Below are positions 1 through 8,330 of a DNA stretch of 64,000 bases, one piece after another. How positions within the stretch are numbered: position 1 is the first letter of the stretch; the number at the start of each line of letters is the position of its first letter. The notes beneath the pieces are model-generated. The model was not told where the DNA came from. It did no database searches and saw only the letters and a list, made by a program, of their open reading frames with translations. The DNA comes from Rhynchopus euleeides (taxonomy: Eukaryota; Euglenozoa; Diplonemea; Diplonemida; Diplonemidae), in NCBI GenBank assembly GCA_963210315.1, contig OY723250.1:1364001-1428000 (forward strand). Direction: 5' to 3'. The position numbers and the translations under genes were made by a program.

Positions 1-25
1 ACACAACTGACACATCACACACACA

Positions 26-1792
26 ATGTCCCACGCTGCCTCTGTCCCCCTGCACCCCTCCACGACGGGGTTCCCTGGGGAGGCGTCGGCTAAGCCGGCG
101 CCGAGCGAAGCTGCAGGGAGGAAGCAGCGATGGGTGTTGCGGGAGAAGGAGTGGAGTGCCGACGTCAGGCACTCAACAGACGAGCTGGCCGCCAAGGGCG
201 GCATTATGCTGTGCGCCAAAGGCGACGCACAGCGCCTGATCGCGAGGTGCAGGGAGCACCCGCCGCCGGGACCGGCGGCAATCCTGACCGTCGAGGCGAC
301 GGAGGGGGGGAAGGGGCGCAGCCGTGTCCTCTCCCTCCTGGTCGAGCGCGACGGCGAGACCCGGGGGCTGCGGCGGCACCTGCTGCAGCTCCACAGTGAC
401 CCCGTACACTACGGGGCTAGCAGCAGCCCGGGCCTGAAAGCCCCCAAGGGCACCCGGGAGTGGGTGGTGATGGAAGCACCGCCAGCCACCCCCCTCACAC
501 ACACACACATCCGCACCTGGCTGCGGGCCCACGGCGCGGAGCCGGACGCGGTCATCGCGATGACCGGCACCACCTGGGCCCGCCGCTTCAAGGTGGGTGT
601 GGACAGTCGACAGGTCAAGGACCTGCTGCGTGCGAGCGGCGAGAGCGACATCTTCTGCCGCCCCCATTTCCACACCACCACACACCCCGACACAGTCGTG
701 CGCCTGCCGCTCGACGCCACCATCCAGCAGGCACAGGAGAAGGCGGGCCGGCTGAGCGGAAGGGTCGTCCTGGTGAAGGGCGGCCTCGGCATCGCAGTGC
801 CGAACACCGCCGGGCACTGTGCCACGGCAGCAGTCGTCGGTGACGAAGCTGCAACCCCCCTGCAGGGGAAATATGTACTGGAAGGGCTGCCCACACAGTA
901 CACCGCCCGCTGCACCAGGGACCTGCTAGAGGAAATAGGCTGGCAGGCCCACATCCTGGCGTCAGCCAGGGAACCGAACGGGCGAGCAGTGCTGCTGCGC
1001 GCCCCCACCGCCCCCCAAAAACTCGGCGCGTACTGCGTCGACAGCAACACCTACCTGGTGTTGCGGCGGTACCGCGAGCCCGAGGACCTGGGGCTCTTCC
1101 CCCGCCGACGGAGGGCAAAGCGCACCAAGCCCCCGCCGAAGCCGACCCCACCTCCCGCAGCCCCGGAGCAGCCGCAGGGAGTGCCGGGGAGTGAGCTGGC
1201 GAACAAGGCGACAAAGAAGACGAAGAGCAACAAGAGCAAAAAGAAGAAGTCCAAAATCGACGCTGAGATGAAGGACAACGCCCCAACGCCCCACGCCACC
1301 ACGACCACCGACCCCGCCGCCGCCGCCACCGCCGCCGCAGCAGCCACCGCCACCGCCAACCTCGCCAGGGTGCAAGCCCTCCTCGAGCAGGCAGAGCGGC
1401 GTGCCGCCGAGGCAGAGCGGCGGGCCACCGCGGCAGAGGAGCGGGCCGTGAACCAGGAGAGCCAGTTCACGGCCGCCCTGCGAGCGATGCAGGCTCGCCT
1501 GCAGCACCTGGAGGCGGCAACGAAGCCGCAATCTAAGCCGAAGAAGCAGACCAAGCCGGGCTCCAACCCCCTTCCTCGAAAGGCCGACCCGGCCTCCACC
1601 ACCCCAGACCGGGGGACCAAGGGCCCACCCCCGAAGTCCGCCTCCCCGAAGCCCCGGACACGCACGGGGCTGACTCCTAAGAAGAAAAGCCGGACACTCA
1701 CCCCGACTCGGACTACAACCCTCCGCACGAAGCACATGGCCCCGGCGGAGCCGGTGCAGAAACGCCTGTGTGAAGAGCCCCTCTTCAACTGA
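26..1792 (+). CDS. LINE ORF1 protein (Ingi/I-like non-LTR retrotransposon)
   Basis: 588-residue first ORF of the LINE that fills the left end. It probably binds the element RNA, as ORF1 proteins of such elements do, but I recognise no named domain. Residues ~360-420 are rich in Lys, Arg and Pro. An Ala/Thr low-complexity run (~430-448) leads into a predicted coiled coil (~450-500, repeated AERRAAEAERR-type heptads), which would allow multimerisation. The C-terminal ~90 residues are again basic and Pro-rich. The start is the ATG at 26. The ORF ends with UGA at 1790-1792, and the same frame then stays open to 5758 through the 2A peptide and the enzymatic domains, so the product may also be made as a readthrough fusion. 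The true 5' end of the element may lie just before the window. Confidence 0.75.
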   Translation: MSHAASVPLHPSTTGFPGEASAKPAPSEAAGRKQRWVLREKEWSADVRHSTDELAAKGGIMLCAKGDAQRLIARCREHPPPGPAAILTVEATEGGKGRSRVLSLLVERDGETRGLRRHLLQLHSDPVHYGASSSPGLKAPKGTREWVVMEAPPATPLTHTHIRTWLRAHGAEPDAVIAMTGTTWARRFKVGVDSRQVKDLLRASGESDIFCRPHFHTTTHPDTVVRLPLDATIQQAQEKAGRLSGRVVLVKGGLGIAVPNTAGHCATAAVVGDEAATPLQGKYVLEGLPTQYTARCTRDLLEEIGWQAHILASAREPNGRAVLLRAPTAPQKLGAYCVDSNTYLVLRRYREPEDLGLFPRRRRAKRTKPPPKPTPPPAAPEQPQGVPGSELANKATKKTKSNKSKKKKSKIDAEMKDNAPTPHATTTTDPAAAATAAAAATATANLARVQALLEQAERRAAEAERRATAAEERAVNQESQFTAALRAMQARLQHLEAATKPQSKPKKQTKPGSNPLPRKADPASTTPDRGTKGPPPKSASPKPRTRTGLTPKKKSRTLTPTRTTTLRTKHMAPAEPVQKRLCEEPLFN

Positions 1793-1812
1793 CGGGGAAG
1801 CCCGCCATCCCC
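1790..1812 (+). promoter_or_regulatory. Candidate stop-codon readthrough site (UGA CGG)
   Basis: ORF1 stops with UGA followed directly by CGG. UGA-CGG is one of the leaky contexts used by tobra-, furo- and pecluviruses. ORF1 and the downstream enzymatic region are in the same frame, and that frame has no ATG before the endonuclease domain, so readthrough is the simplest route to the enzyme. A weak hairpin (GGGGA with TCCCC, 1795-1812) follows at once. It sits closer than the usual readthrough stem, so I give it little weight. Confidence 0.5.
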
Positions 1813-4800
1813 AAACCGACCGCGCCACATCTTCGAGACCAAGCGAGACCTTCTCCTCCGGGCGGGTGACATCGAGCAGAACCCTGGTCCGGCACAGCAC
1901 CTCAAGTGCCTGACCTGGAACTGCAACGGTCTCACCGAGGCGAAAAAAGCGGAACTACAGCACCACCTCGCAACCCAACGGTACGACGTCGTGCATCTGC
2001 AAGAGCTCCGAGCAGCACAGGGGGGAGACCCCAAGTTCCCGGGCTACTCCACATTTCTCCGACGCCGCACCCAGAAGCGCTGTAAAGGGACGCTCACCTC
2101 CGGAGGCGGGATCGCAACGCTAGTGCGGGAGGACCTACACGCGACTCTCATTGCCACCGCACCAGACGCTAGTGTAACAGAGACCCTCACAGTGCGAGTC
2201 ACGGGACCGGAAAGCGCCGTCACGTTCACCAATGTGTACCGCCCCTCGGGAGTCGGCACTAGCAACGACCCACGCCACGATGACTTCTCTACATCCCTGC
2301 TACCACACACGCCGGAGTCCGTCATAGCTGGCGACTTCAACATCCACAACCGTGCCTGGGATAAACATGCGCGCTGTGACAACAAGGGAACTGATCTGTA
2401 CCACTGGTCCCTCCTCAACGGCATGTCACTGTGCAACGACCCCGACCACCCCACACGCATGCGCCGCGACTCCAAGTCCTCGCCGGACATCGTCTTCGCC
2501 CACTACGAGTTGGGGGAGGTCACCTGGAATACCCTGGACCAGTGGCAATCAGACCACTTCGCCATCCAATACACCGTCCCTTTTGAACGAACGCCAGCAG
2601 CTGCGACACACCCGGCAGCCAAGGCCCGTCAACTGTGGAACTGGGCAGCAGCGGACTGGCCCGCCTTCACCGAGGAGCTCGAACGGCTATCACGCAAAGT
2701 GACGAAGTGGTGTGACCCGAAGGAGTCCTTCCACAAGTGGCTTGGACTGGTGCGAACGGTCGCAGCCAAGCACATCCCGACGAAGCGTAGCTCACGCCCC
2801 CGCAAGAGGTGGTTCACGAGCAAGGTGAAACGCGCGGTACGGGCGCGGAACGAAGAATCACGCAGACACGCCCAGACTACACACCTGTCCCAGGACGACT
2901 ACGACAAACTGGACAAGCTGACCACCGACGCCACCAACGCCGTCCTCGAAGCAAAACGCACAACTTGGGAAACCAGGTGCCAGGCTGCGAGCACCAGCAG
3001 CGACCTCGGCGCCACCTTCCGGCTTGTGCGAGAACTCGACGGCCGCAAACTTCAACAGGCCGCCTTCCCGCTTGTCGACGGAGGGGTCCCGGTGACCGAC
3101 CCCAAAGCTAAGGCGGACCTCCTCTGCAGCCACTACGCCAAGATCAGTGAAGGGAACGACCAACAGTCACAATCGGTACCCACCCCGCAACATGCGAATG
3201 GCCAGACACCCCCCGAGCTCTCAGCTGCCGAAGACGACTTCTCCAAAGAGGAGCTGAGCGCAGCCCTGTCCGAACTGCAGGAGCGAAAATCCCCAGGGCC
3301 TGACGACCTCAACAACGAACTGCTGATGCACCTCGGCCCCCAAGCGCGGCAGGGACTCCTGCACGTGCTCAACCTGTCGTGGAACAGCGGCATCCTCCCC
3401 GACGCATGGACGCGAGCAGTCATCGTCCCGATCCTGAAACCGGGGAAGCCAGCGACGGCAGCATCCTCGTACCGACCAATTGCGCTCACCAGCACAGCAT
3501 GCAAGGTACTGGAAAAAATGGTGAAGAGGCGCATGGAGCAGCTCATGCTTGACGACGCATACCCGCAAGTCGAGGGGCACTGCCCGAACCAAGCGGGATT
3601 CCAGCGACTGAGATCGACAACCGACCAGCTAGCCTACATCACCCAAACAGCGACGGACGCCCTCTCCTCCGGGAAGGCAGCTGTCACCCTGTACTTCGAC
3701 CTCGAGAAAGCCTTCGACAAGGTCAGCAAGCTCGCAGTCATCAACAGCGTCAGACGAAATGGCTTCCCCCCGAAGTTCACCCGATGGCTGCACAACTACC
3801 TCAGCAACCGCCGGGCCGCCGCACAGGTGCACGGGGTGAGAAGCGACTACTACGACTTCAACAACGGTGTCCCACAAGGAACAGTGCTCTCGCCCCTGCT
3901 CTTCAACTGCGTGATGGATGACGTATCTCGAGCCATCACCGCCTCCCCGGACGTCCACCCTGCGGTGTTCGCAGATGACATTGCAGTACTCGTCGTCGGG
4001 GACACCTACACCGACGCCCTAAGCACCGCACAGGGCGTCATATCAGCACTCGCCGCCGAAGTCCCACTCCACGGGCTGCAGCTCTCCCCCAGCAAGTGCT
4101 GCTACACGCTGATGGGAACGACGCCTGAAGCACTGGGCGAGCACAAGCGCATGGAGCTCCCAGACGGCACCCCCCTCCAGCACGACTCCACAGCAAAATA
4201 CCTCGGGGTTTACATCGATGCCTGCTACACGATGTCGGACCACGTCGACCACGTCGTGACCACCTGTATGCGACGCCTGAGCATACTGCGTATGTTGGCA
4301 GGCACCGACTGGGGCTCAAGTGGAGACACGCTGCGCCAGGCCTACCTGACGTATGTCTACCCCATCCTGATGTACGCCGCAAGCGTTTACACCCCTGGCC
4401 TGACCGCGAGGAACCTCAAACGCCTGCAAGATGTCCACCGCACCGCAGCCCTGATTATCACAGGCTGCATGAAGAACACCAGCACGGCGAAGCTCCTCTG
4501 GGAATCACACCTACGAGACCTCGACCTCGACTTCAAGGTTGCGGTGTGCACAGACCACGAACGCTTCCGCCGCGTGCCCCACTCCCCAGGATACCGGGCG
4601 CAACTAAATACCGGGAACACGGGAGGCAGCTGGCTACATCAGGCACGGAGTCTGGTGAAATCCTCGAAGGTCGACGGGCGCACCCCCCTGCTGGCCCCCC
4701 TGCATGCAGCACACCCCATCCCCCCCTGGGAATGGAACCTGGTGCTGCCACGAGTGCACATCCTGGCGACGCTGCCGGGGCTCACCGCCCCGAAGGCCGC

Positions 4801-5758
4801 CACCCCGAAAGACACCCTCCGGGACCTGGCAGAGCAGACCATCCAGGCCCTCCCGACGTGCGCCTGGCATGTCTACACCGACGGGTCAGTCTCCAACTCC
4901 ACATCGCGGCAGCAACAGGGCGGCGCGGGCGCAGCGGTGTACAGCATGCCGGAGGGCCGCCTCAAGAAAAAGCTCGCCTGGCCGGCAGGACTCCGTTGCA
5001 TCAGCTACCAGGCAGAGCTGGTGGCCATCAGAGAATCCCTCGCCCACCTATGCACCGTGGTAACCCAAGGCGAAACGGTCGCCATCCTCACCGACTCGCA
5101 GAGCGCACTGAATGCACTGCTGAGCGGCCCCCAGCGAGCGAGGGGGTCCACCGAATGGGACATCTGGCAGAGGCTGCGCAAGCTCGCCCAAACATACGAT
5201 GTCACCACCCACCTCCGCTACATCCCGTCGCATGTTGGGGTGGTAGGGAACGAACTTGCTGACAAGCAGGCGCAGATCGGTGCGTTCAAGCCCCAGATGG
5301 AGCCGATCAGCCTCGCGTCGGCCCGTGTCACCCTCCGCCGACACATATACAGCGGGACCACGTTGCCCCGCACAGACAGCGTGTACGCGTATCGGTCAGG
5401 AATCGGGGAGACGCGACTGCAGCGCCCTGACCTCCGCATGGAGGGCCTTACCCGCTTAGGGGAAACCACCATCCGCCGCCTCCGGGCCGACCACCACCGC
5501 CTGGTGTACGACCACGACGTCCCGGGCAGCGCACAACCACCGTGCAAACCCTGCCTGAAGCTTGCGCCGGACAGCCCCCCGCCTGGGGTCTCGCTGAAGC
5601 ACCTATTCTTCGGCTGTCCCGCGACAGCGTCAGCCCGACACCACCTCACAGCCACAAGCGTGCACAACCTGCTGCTGCACAACTGCAAGGGGGCCCTACG
5701 CTACCTGGCTGAGGCAGGGGTGACGGAGCACAGCGAGAAGGACTACCTGATCTCGTGA
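1793..5758 (+). CDS. LINE ORF2: 2A - APE endonuclease - reverse transcriptase - RNase H
   Basis: Enzymatic region of an APE-type non-LTR retrotransposon, about 1320 codons read in the ORF1 frame. Order: 2A peptide (1862-1891); APE-like endonuclease starting TWNCNGL (1913 on), with the catalytic-type LQE near 2000 and SDHF near 2550; reverse transcriptase with YFDLEKAFDKV (~3691), GVPQGTVLSPLLFN (~3866) and FADD (~3967); RNase H with TDGS (~4876), an Glu in YQAELVAI, TDSQSA (~5092) and HVGVVGNELAD (~5230); and a Cys/His tail CKPC...KHLFFGC (~5545-5620). RNase H plus an N-terminal 2A resembles the Ingi/L1Tc group of trypanosomes. No in-frame ATG occurs until well inside the endonuclease. A GTG at 1991 is also inside it, so an independent start there is unlikely. 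Termination is UGA at 5758. All key residues seen look intact, so the element may be recently active. Confidence 0.9.
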   Translation, partial: RGSPPSPNRPRHIFETKRDLLLRAGDIEQNPGPAQHLKCLTWNCNGLTEAKKAELQHHLATQRYDVVHLQELRAAQGGDPKFPGYSTFLRRRTQKRCKGTLTSGGGIATLVREDLHATLIATAPDASVTETLTVRVTGPESAVTFTNVYRPSGVGTSNDPRHDDFSTSLLPHTPESVIAGDFNIHNRAWDKHARCDNKGTDLYHWSLLNGMSLCNDPDHPTRMRRDSKSSPDIVFAHYELGEVTWNTLDQWQSDHFAIQYTVPFERTPAAATHPAAKARQLWNWAAADWPAFTEELERLSRKVTKWCDPKESFHKWLGLVRTVAAKHIPTKRSSRPRKRWFTSKVKRAVRARNEESRRHAQTTHLSQDDYDKLDKLTTDATNAVLEAKRTTWETRCQAASTSSDLGATFRLVRELDGRKLQQAAFPLVDGGVPVTDPKAKADLLCSHYAKISEGNDQQSQSVPTPQHANGQTPPELSAAEDDFSKEELSAALSELQERKSPGPDDLNNELLMHLGPQARQGLLHVLNLSWNSGILPDAWTRAVIVPILKPGKPATAASSYRPIALTSTACKVLEKMVKRRMEQLMLDDAYPQVEGHCPNQAGFQRLRSTTDQLAYITQTATDALSSGKAAVTLYFDLEKAFDKVSKLAVINSVRRNGFPPKFTRWLHNYLSNRRAAAQVHGVRSDYYDFNNGVPQGTVLSPLLFNCVMDDVSRAITASPDVHPAVFADDIAVLVVGDTYTDALSTAQGVISALAAEVPLHGLQLSPSKCCYTLMGTTPEALGEHKRMELPDGTPLQHDSTAKYLGVYIDACYTMSDHVDHVVTTCMRRLSILRMLAGTDWGSSGDTLRQAYLTYVYPILMYAASVYTPGLTARNLKRLQDVHRTAALIITGCMKNTSTAKLLWESHLRDLDLDFKVAVCTDHERFRRVPHSPGYRAQLNTGNTGGSWLHQARSLVKSSKVDGRTPLLAPLHAAHPIPPWEWNLVLPRVHILATLPGLTAPKAATPKDTLRDLAEQTIQALPTCAWHVYTDGSVSNSTSRQQQGGAGAAVYSMPEGRLKKKLAWPAGLRCISYQAELVAIRESLAHLCTVVTQGETVAILTDSQSALNALLSGPQRARGSTEWDIWQRLRKLAQTYDVTTHLRYIPSHVGVVGNELADKQAQIGAFKPQMEPISLASARVTLRRHIYSGTTLPRTDSVYAYRSGIGETRLQRPDLRMEGLTRLGETTIRRLRADHHRLVYDHDVPGSAQPPCKPCLKLAPDSPPPGVSLKHLFFGCPATASARHHLTATSVHNLLLHNCKGALRYLAEAGVTEHSEKDYLIS
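1862..1891 (+). other. 2A ribosome-skipping peptide (AGDIEQNPGP)
   Basis: Codons 1862-1891 read A-G-D-I-E-Q-N-P-G-P, an exact match to the 2A consensus D(V/I)ExNPGP, preceded by an LLLR stretch as in functional 2A peptides. L1Tc and Ingi elements carry a very similar SGDIEQNPGP at the N-terminus of their enzyme ORF. The known function is co-translational separation between the last Gly and Pro. Here it would release the endonuclease-RT-RNase H from whatever precedes it, including an ORF1 readthrough fusion. Confidence 0.9.
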
Positions 5759-6127
5759 AACCTGCAAAAATCAACAGCGGTCAAGGGCTTCGGCCTGACA
5801 CCCCAGCACCCCCCCCCCCCCCCCACCCCCAGACCCACGTCACTTTCCACGGGCCGCCAGGCGCGTCAGCGTCGGCGACCGCCCGCCCCCAGTCTGAGAG
5901 GCAGCAGCCACGACTCGGCAGGAGGCGGGCACAACAAAAAAAGGGAGAGTCGTCACTGTGCATATCAGCACGGTCCCGCCCTCTGAGCCAGACTAACCCG
6001 CCCATAAAGGAAAAGAGGAAGAGGCGACGTAAGGCAATGCCTCCGTGCGGCAAGGAGAACACGAAACAGCGTCCCCCCTCACCGGGGGACGCGACGAGCA
6101 CGGCCAAAAATCGTTCAAAAATCGTTC
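5759..6127 (+). other. LINE 3' UTR with terminal stem-loop and 11-nt tandem repeats
   Basis: Non-coding tail of the LINE. It has a poly-C run (~5811-5823), then a perfect 7-bp stem with 6-nt loop (GTCCCCC 6071-6077, GGGGGAC 6084-6090), then two tandem copies of AAAAATCGTTC (6106-6116, 6117-6127). A stem-loop followed by short tandem repeats is the usual 3' end of many non-LTR elements and is recognised by their own RT. I therefore place the element's 3' end near 6127, although no target-site duplication could be confirmed. Confidence 0.5.
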
Positions 6128-6836
6128 AATGTGGTCGTCGTCTGCAGTGGCTTCCGGATAGCAAAGAAGATGCTATCACAAACGTGACTGTCTGATGGAG
6201 AGGGCGGGCGGGCGGGGGGGGATGGAAATATCGACAACGAAACAAACCCGGATGCTGTCGGGCACTCCGTCCTTCAGCTTGCTCTCAGGAGACGAGGTGT
6301 CCAATCGAGCTGAGCTCGTGAGTGATTTGCCGAAGGATGCCAAAAAAAATACTTCCAAACAAAGCAGCTGCAGGATGGGGGCGCACGCAGGCACCGGGGC
6401 TTCCCCCCTCTCCACCCCCACCGCCCCCCCCCCCCCCTCTCTCTCTCTCTCTCCAAAAACAAAAACAAAAAGTGTATCGGGATGAACATCGCGTTGCCTC
6501 GCAAAGGTGGATCACGCTGCAGTGGAAGGGGGTCTTGTGTGAACCCCCCACTGATGTGAAAAACCCCCCAGCAGCTTAGCTTTAATTTTGGGATTGGCCG
6601 GCACCCGACCACCACCAAAAAAAGGCTGCATGCCCAAAAGCAAAAAATGAGATCCGGTCTTCAGCCCGCATACCGCCCGTCCCACCTCCCACCCGACGGA
6701 CGCACCCCCATACCCCCACCACCCCACTCCCCTCCCGACGCTACTCTACTCCACGCTGCTATTACACACCCCCCTCCCCCACCACCACCCCCTCACCAGG
6801 TGGGGCCGCCCCGGCTTGCTCACACAGGAGGTTGCA
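6128..6836. other. Spacer between LINE and ADAT3-like gene
   Basis: No gene seen. Holds poly-C plus CT runs (6424-6455) and a long pyrimidine-rich stretch (6765-6797) ending in AG at 6798-6799. That AG is a good candidate splice-acceptor for the next gene. Confidence 0.6.
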
Positions 6837-7745
6837 ATGGAGGCGGAGGCACGGGAAGCGATGCTTAAAGAGTTCGTGGAGGTGCTGGATGCCCGGAGCA
6901 GTGGGGCCGCACGCACGCTGCAGATTTGGGTCGGGTCTGTGGAGCCAAAGCAGGCGAACACTGCGTTGAAACGCCTGGACAAAGAAAGGCCGATGAAGCG
7001 ACACGGCGTGGAGTTTCTGCGGCGAATAACGAAGAGCCGCGAAACGGGGAAGCTGGAGATGCTGTTCGACACGACTTCAGAAGGCCACGAGGACTACGGT
7101 TTGTCCGACATGCGCGAGATCTCCGTCGCCGCAGAGTTTCCCCGCACCCCCGAGGAGTGGCGGGACATGGGGGCGCTGTGGCCGCTGTCGAAACCGGCGC
7201 CAACACCCTCCCCCACACGCCCTGACAAATTCCAACCCGCCACACTCCTGCGCATACAGGAGGCTTTCAAAAGCCTTGTCGCAGCAGCAGCAAAGCACGG
7301 CACGCAGCACGTCTGCATGGTGTACTCATCAGAATGGGATGTCGTCGCCACCGCAGTGGGAGGTGCCGATACGGGTTACACCCTGAGGGGGGCCGTGAAG
7401 GGGGAGACGGGGCCCCGCTTCGCGCTGGATCACTGTGTTACGCAGGCGATTGCGGCGGTAGCATCGGCGCAGTTCGAGGAGGGGGTCCCTGTGTCGAAGA
7501 GGCGTAAGGCGGACCAGTACCTCCTGACAGGGTACAATGTGTTCTGCACGGAGGAGCCCTGTGTGATGTGCGTCATGTCCCTCTTGCACTCCCGCTGTGG
7601 GGCTCTCTACTACCTGAAGAAGAATACGAAGTTCGGCGGTGCAGGGGGCCTGCACTGTGTGCACAGCGAGGAGAAGTTGAACCACCACTTCCCTGCCTAC
7701 TGTTACAGCAATACAGAACTCTGTGCAGCGCTAGAGGGGGCATGA
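6837..7745 (+). CDS. ADAT3/Tad3-like tRNA adenosine deaminase subunit
   Basis: 302-residue protein with the C-terminal cytidine/deoxycytidylate deaminase fold of ADAT3, the non-catalytic partner of ADAT2. The heterodimer converts A34 to inosine in tRNA anticodons. Zinc-binding residues are visible: His199 in the motif DHCV and Cys242/Cys245 in EEPCVMC. As in known ADAT3 proteins, the catalytic Glu after the His is replaced (here by Val), so the subunit should be structural. The stretch YLLTGYNVFCTEEPCVMCVMSLLHSRCGALYYL closely follows the family. The N-terminal ~190 residues would be the ADAT3-specific tRNA-binding part. I chose the ATG at 6837; an upstream TTG extends the frame but is not convincing. 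It is a single exon with an AG 38 nt upstream after a pyrimidine tract. Confidence 0.85.
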   Translation: MEAEAREAMLKEFVEVLDARSSGAARTLQIWVGSVEPKQANTALKRLDKERPMKRHGVEFLRRITKSRETGKLEMLFDTTSEGHEDYGLSDMREISVAAEFPRTPEEWRDMGALWPLSKPAPTPSPTRPDKFQPATLLRIQEAFKSLVAAAAKHGTQHVCMVYSSEWDVVATAVGGADTGYTLRGAVKGETGPRFALDHCVTQAIAAVASAQFEEGVPVSKRRKADQYLLTGYNVFCTEEPCVMCVMSLLHSRCGALYYLKKNTKFGGAGGLHCVHSEEKLNHHFPAYCYSNTELCAALEGA

Positions 7746-8326
7746 CAAAATAGGGTCAGCCAACCTTGGCTGGGGCAGGTGGGGGAAGAGGAGGGTTCGG
7801 GGACCCCTCTGGTTTGGATCAGGTGTTCCTAAGCAGAACACGGCCCAGAGGTGGGGTATGTAGGGGGGTGGGGGGTGGTGTAGGTGCGTCTCCCCAGCCC
7901 CAGCAATGCCGCAGGTGCGCAGCCGAACCCCCCTGGAGGGTGTCTGGAGGCCCTTTGGGCCCTTGTTTTCGGGGATTTTTTTCAGAAATCCCCCAGTGTC
8001 AGGACATGGCAAATGCCCTGGGCAGGGCACGGCACTTCAGACACCCTTCTCTAGCCATCTTCTGGAGCTGTGCGCCATGCGTTTTGTTTTGGGAGGGGAT
8101 TTTTGCCCTGTGGAATGCTCAGCCTCTCTGCATCGTTCGGGAAGTTCCCCGGATAAGCAGTTTCTAGCTACAGCAACATTGTGCATCACGAGGGACGCGG
8201 CCGTTCTTCAGCCCCCACCCACCCATCCCATCCCATCCCCGCATTGTTTTCATGAGAACTGTTGCCTGTGGTGGGTATGATATTTGACACCCTTATGCAT
8301 CGCACTCACGCATCATCAGGCATGCC
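7746..8326. other. Spacer with candidate splice acceptor and minimal uORF
   Basis: No gene seen. Near the right end CATCATCAG (AG at 8318-8319) lies just ahead of the next gene. It is followed by ATG CCA TGA (8322-8330), a two-codon upstream ORF that overlaps the main start. Confidence 0.5.
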
Positions 8327-8330
8327 ATGA
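8322..8330 (+). promoter_or_regulatory. Two-codon uORF overlapping the start of the membrane-protein gene
   Basis: The sequence cATGccATGA contains ATG CCA TGA at 8322-8330, whose stop overlaps the main ATG at 8327. If the mRNA begins just after the AG at 8319, ribosomes would meet this minimal uORF first. It could lower translation or allow reinitiation. Function is inference only. Confidence 0.35.

Noticed and set aside
962-2034. Minus-strand ORFs over LINE ORF1
   Set aside because: Shadows of a GC-rich coding strand, with low-complexity Gly/Arg/Leu content.
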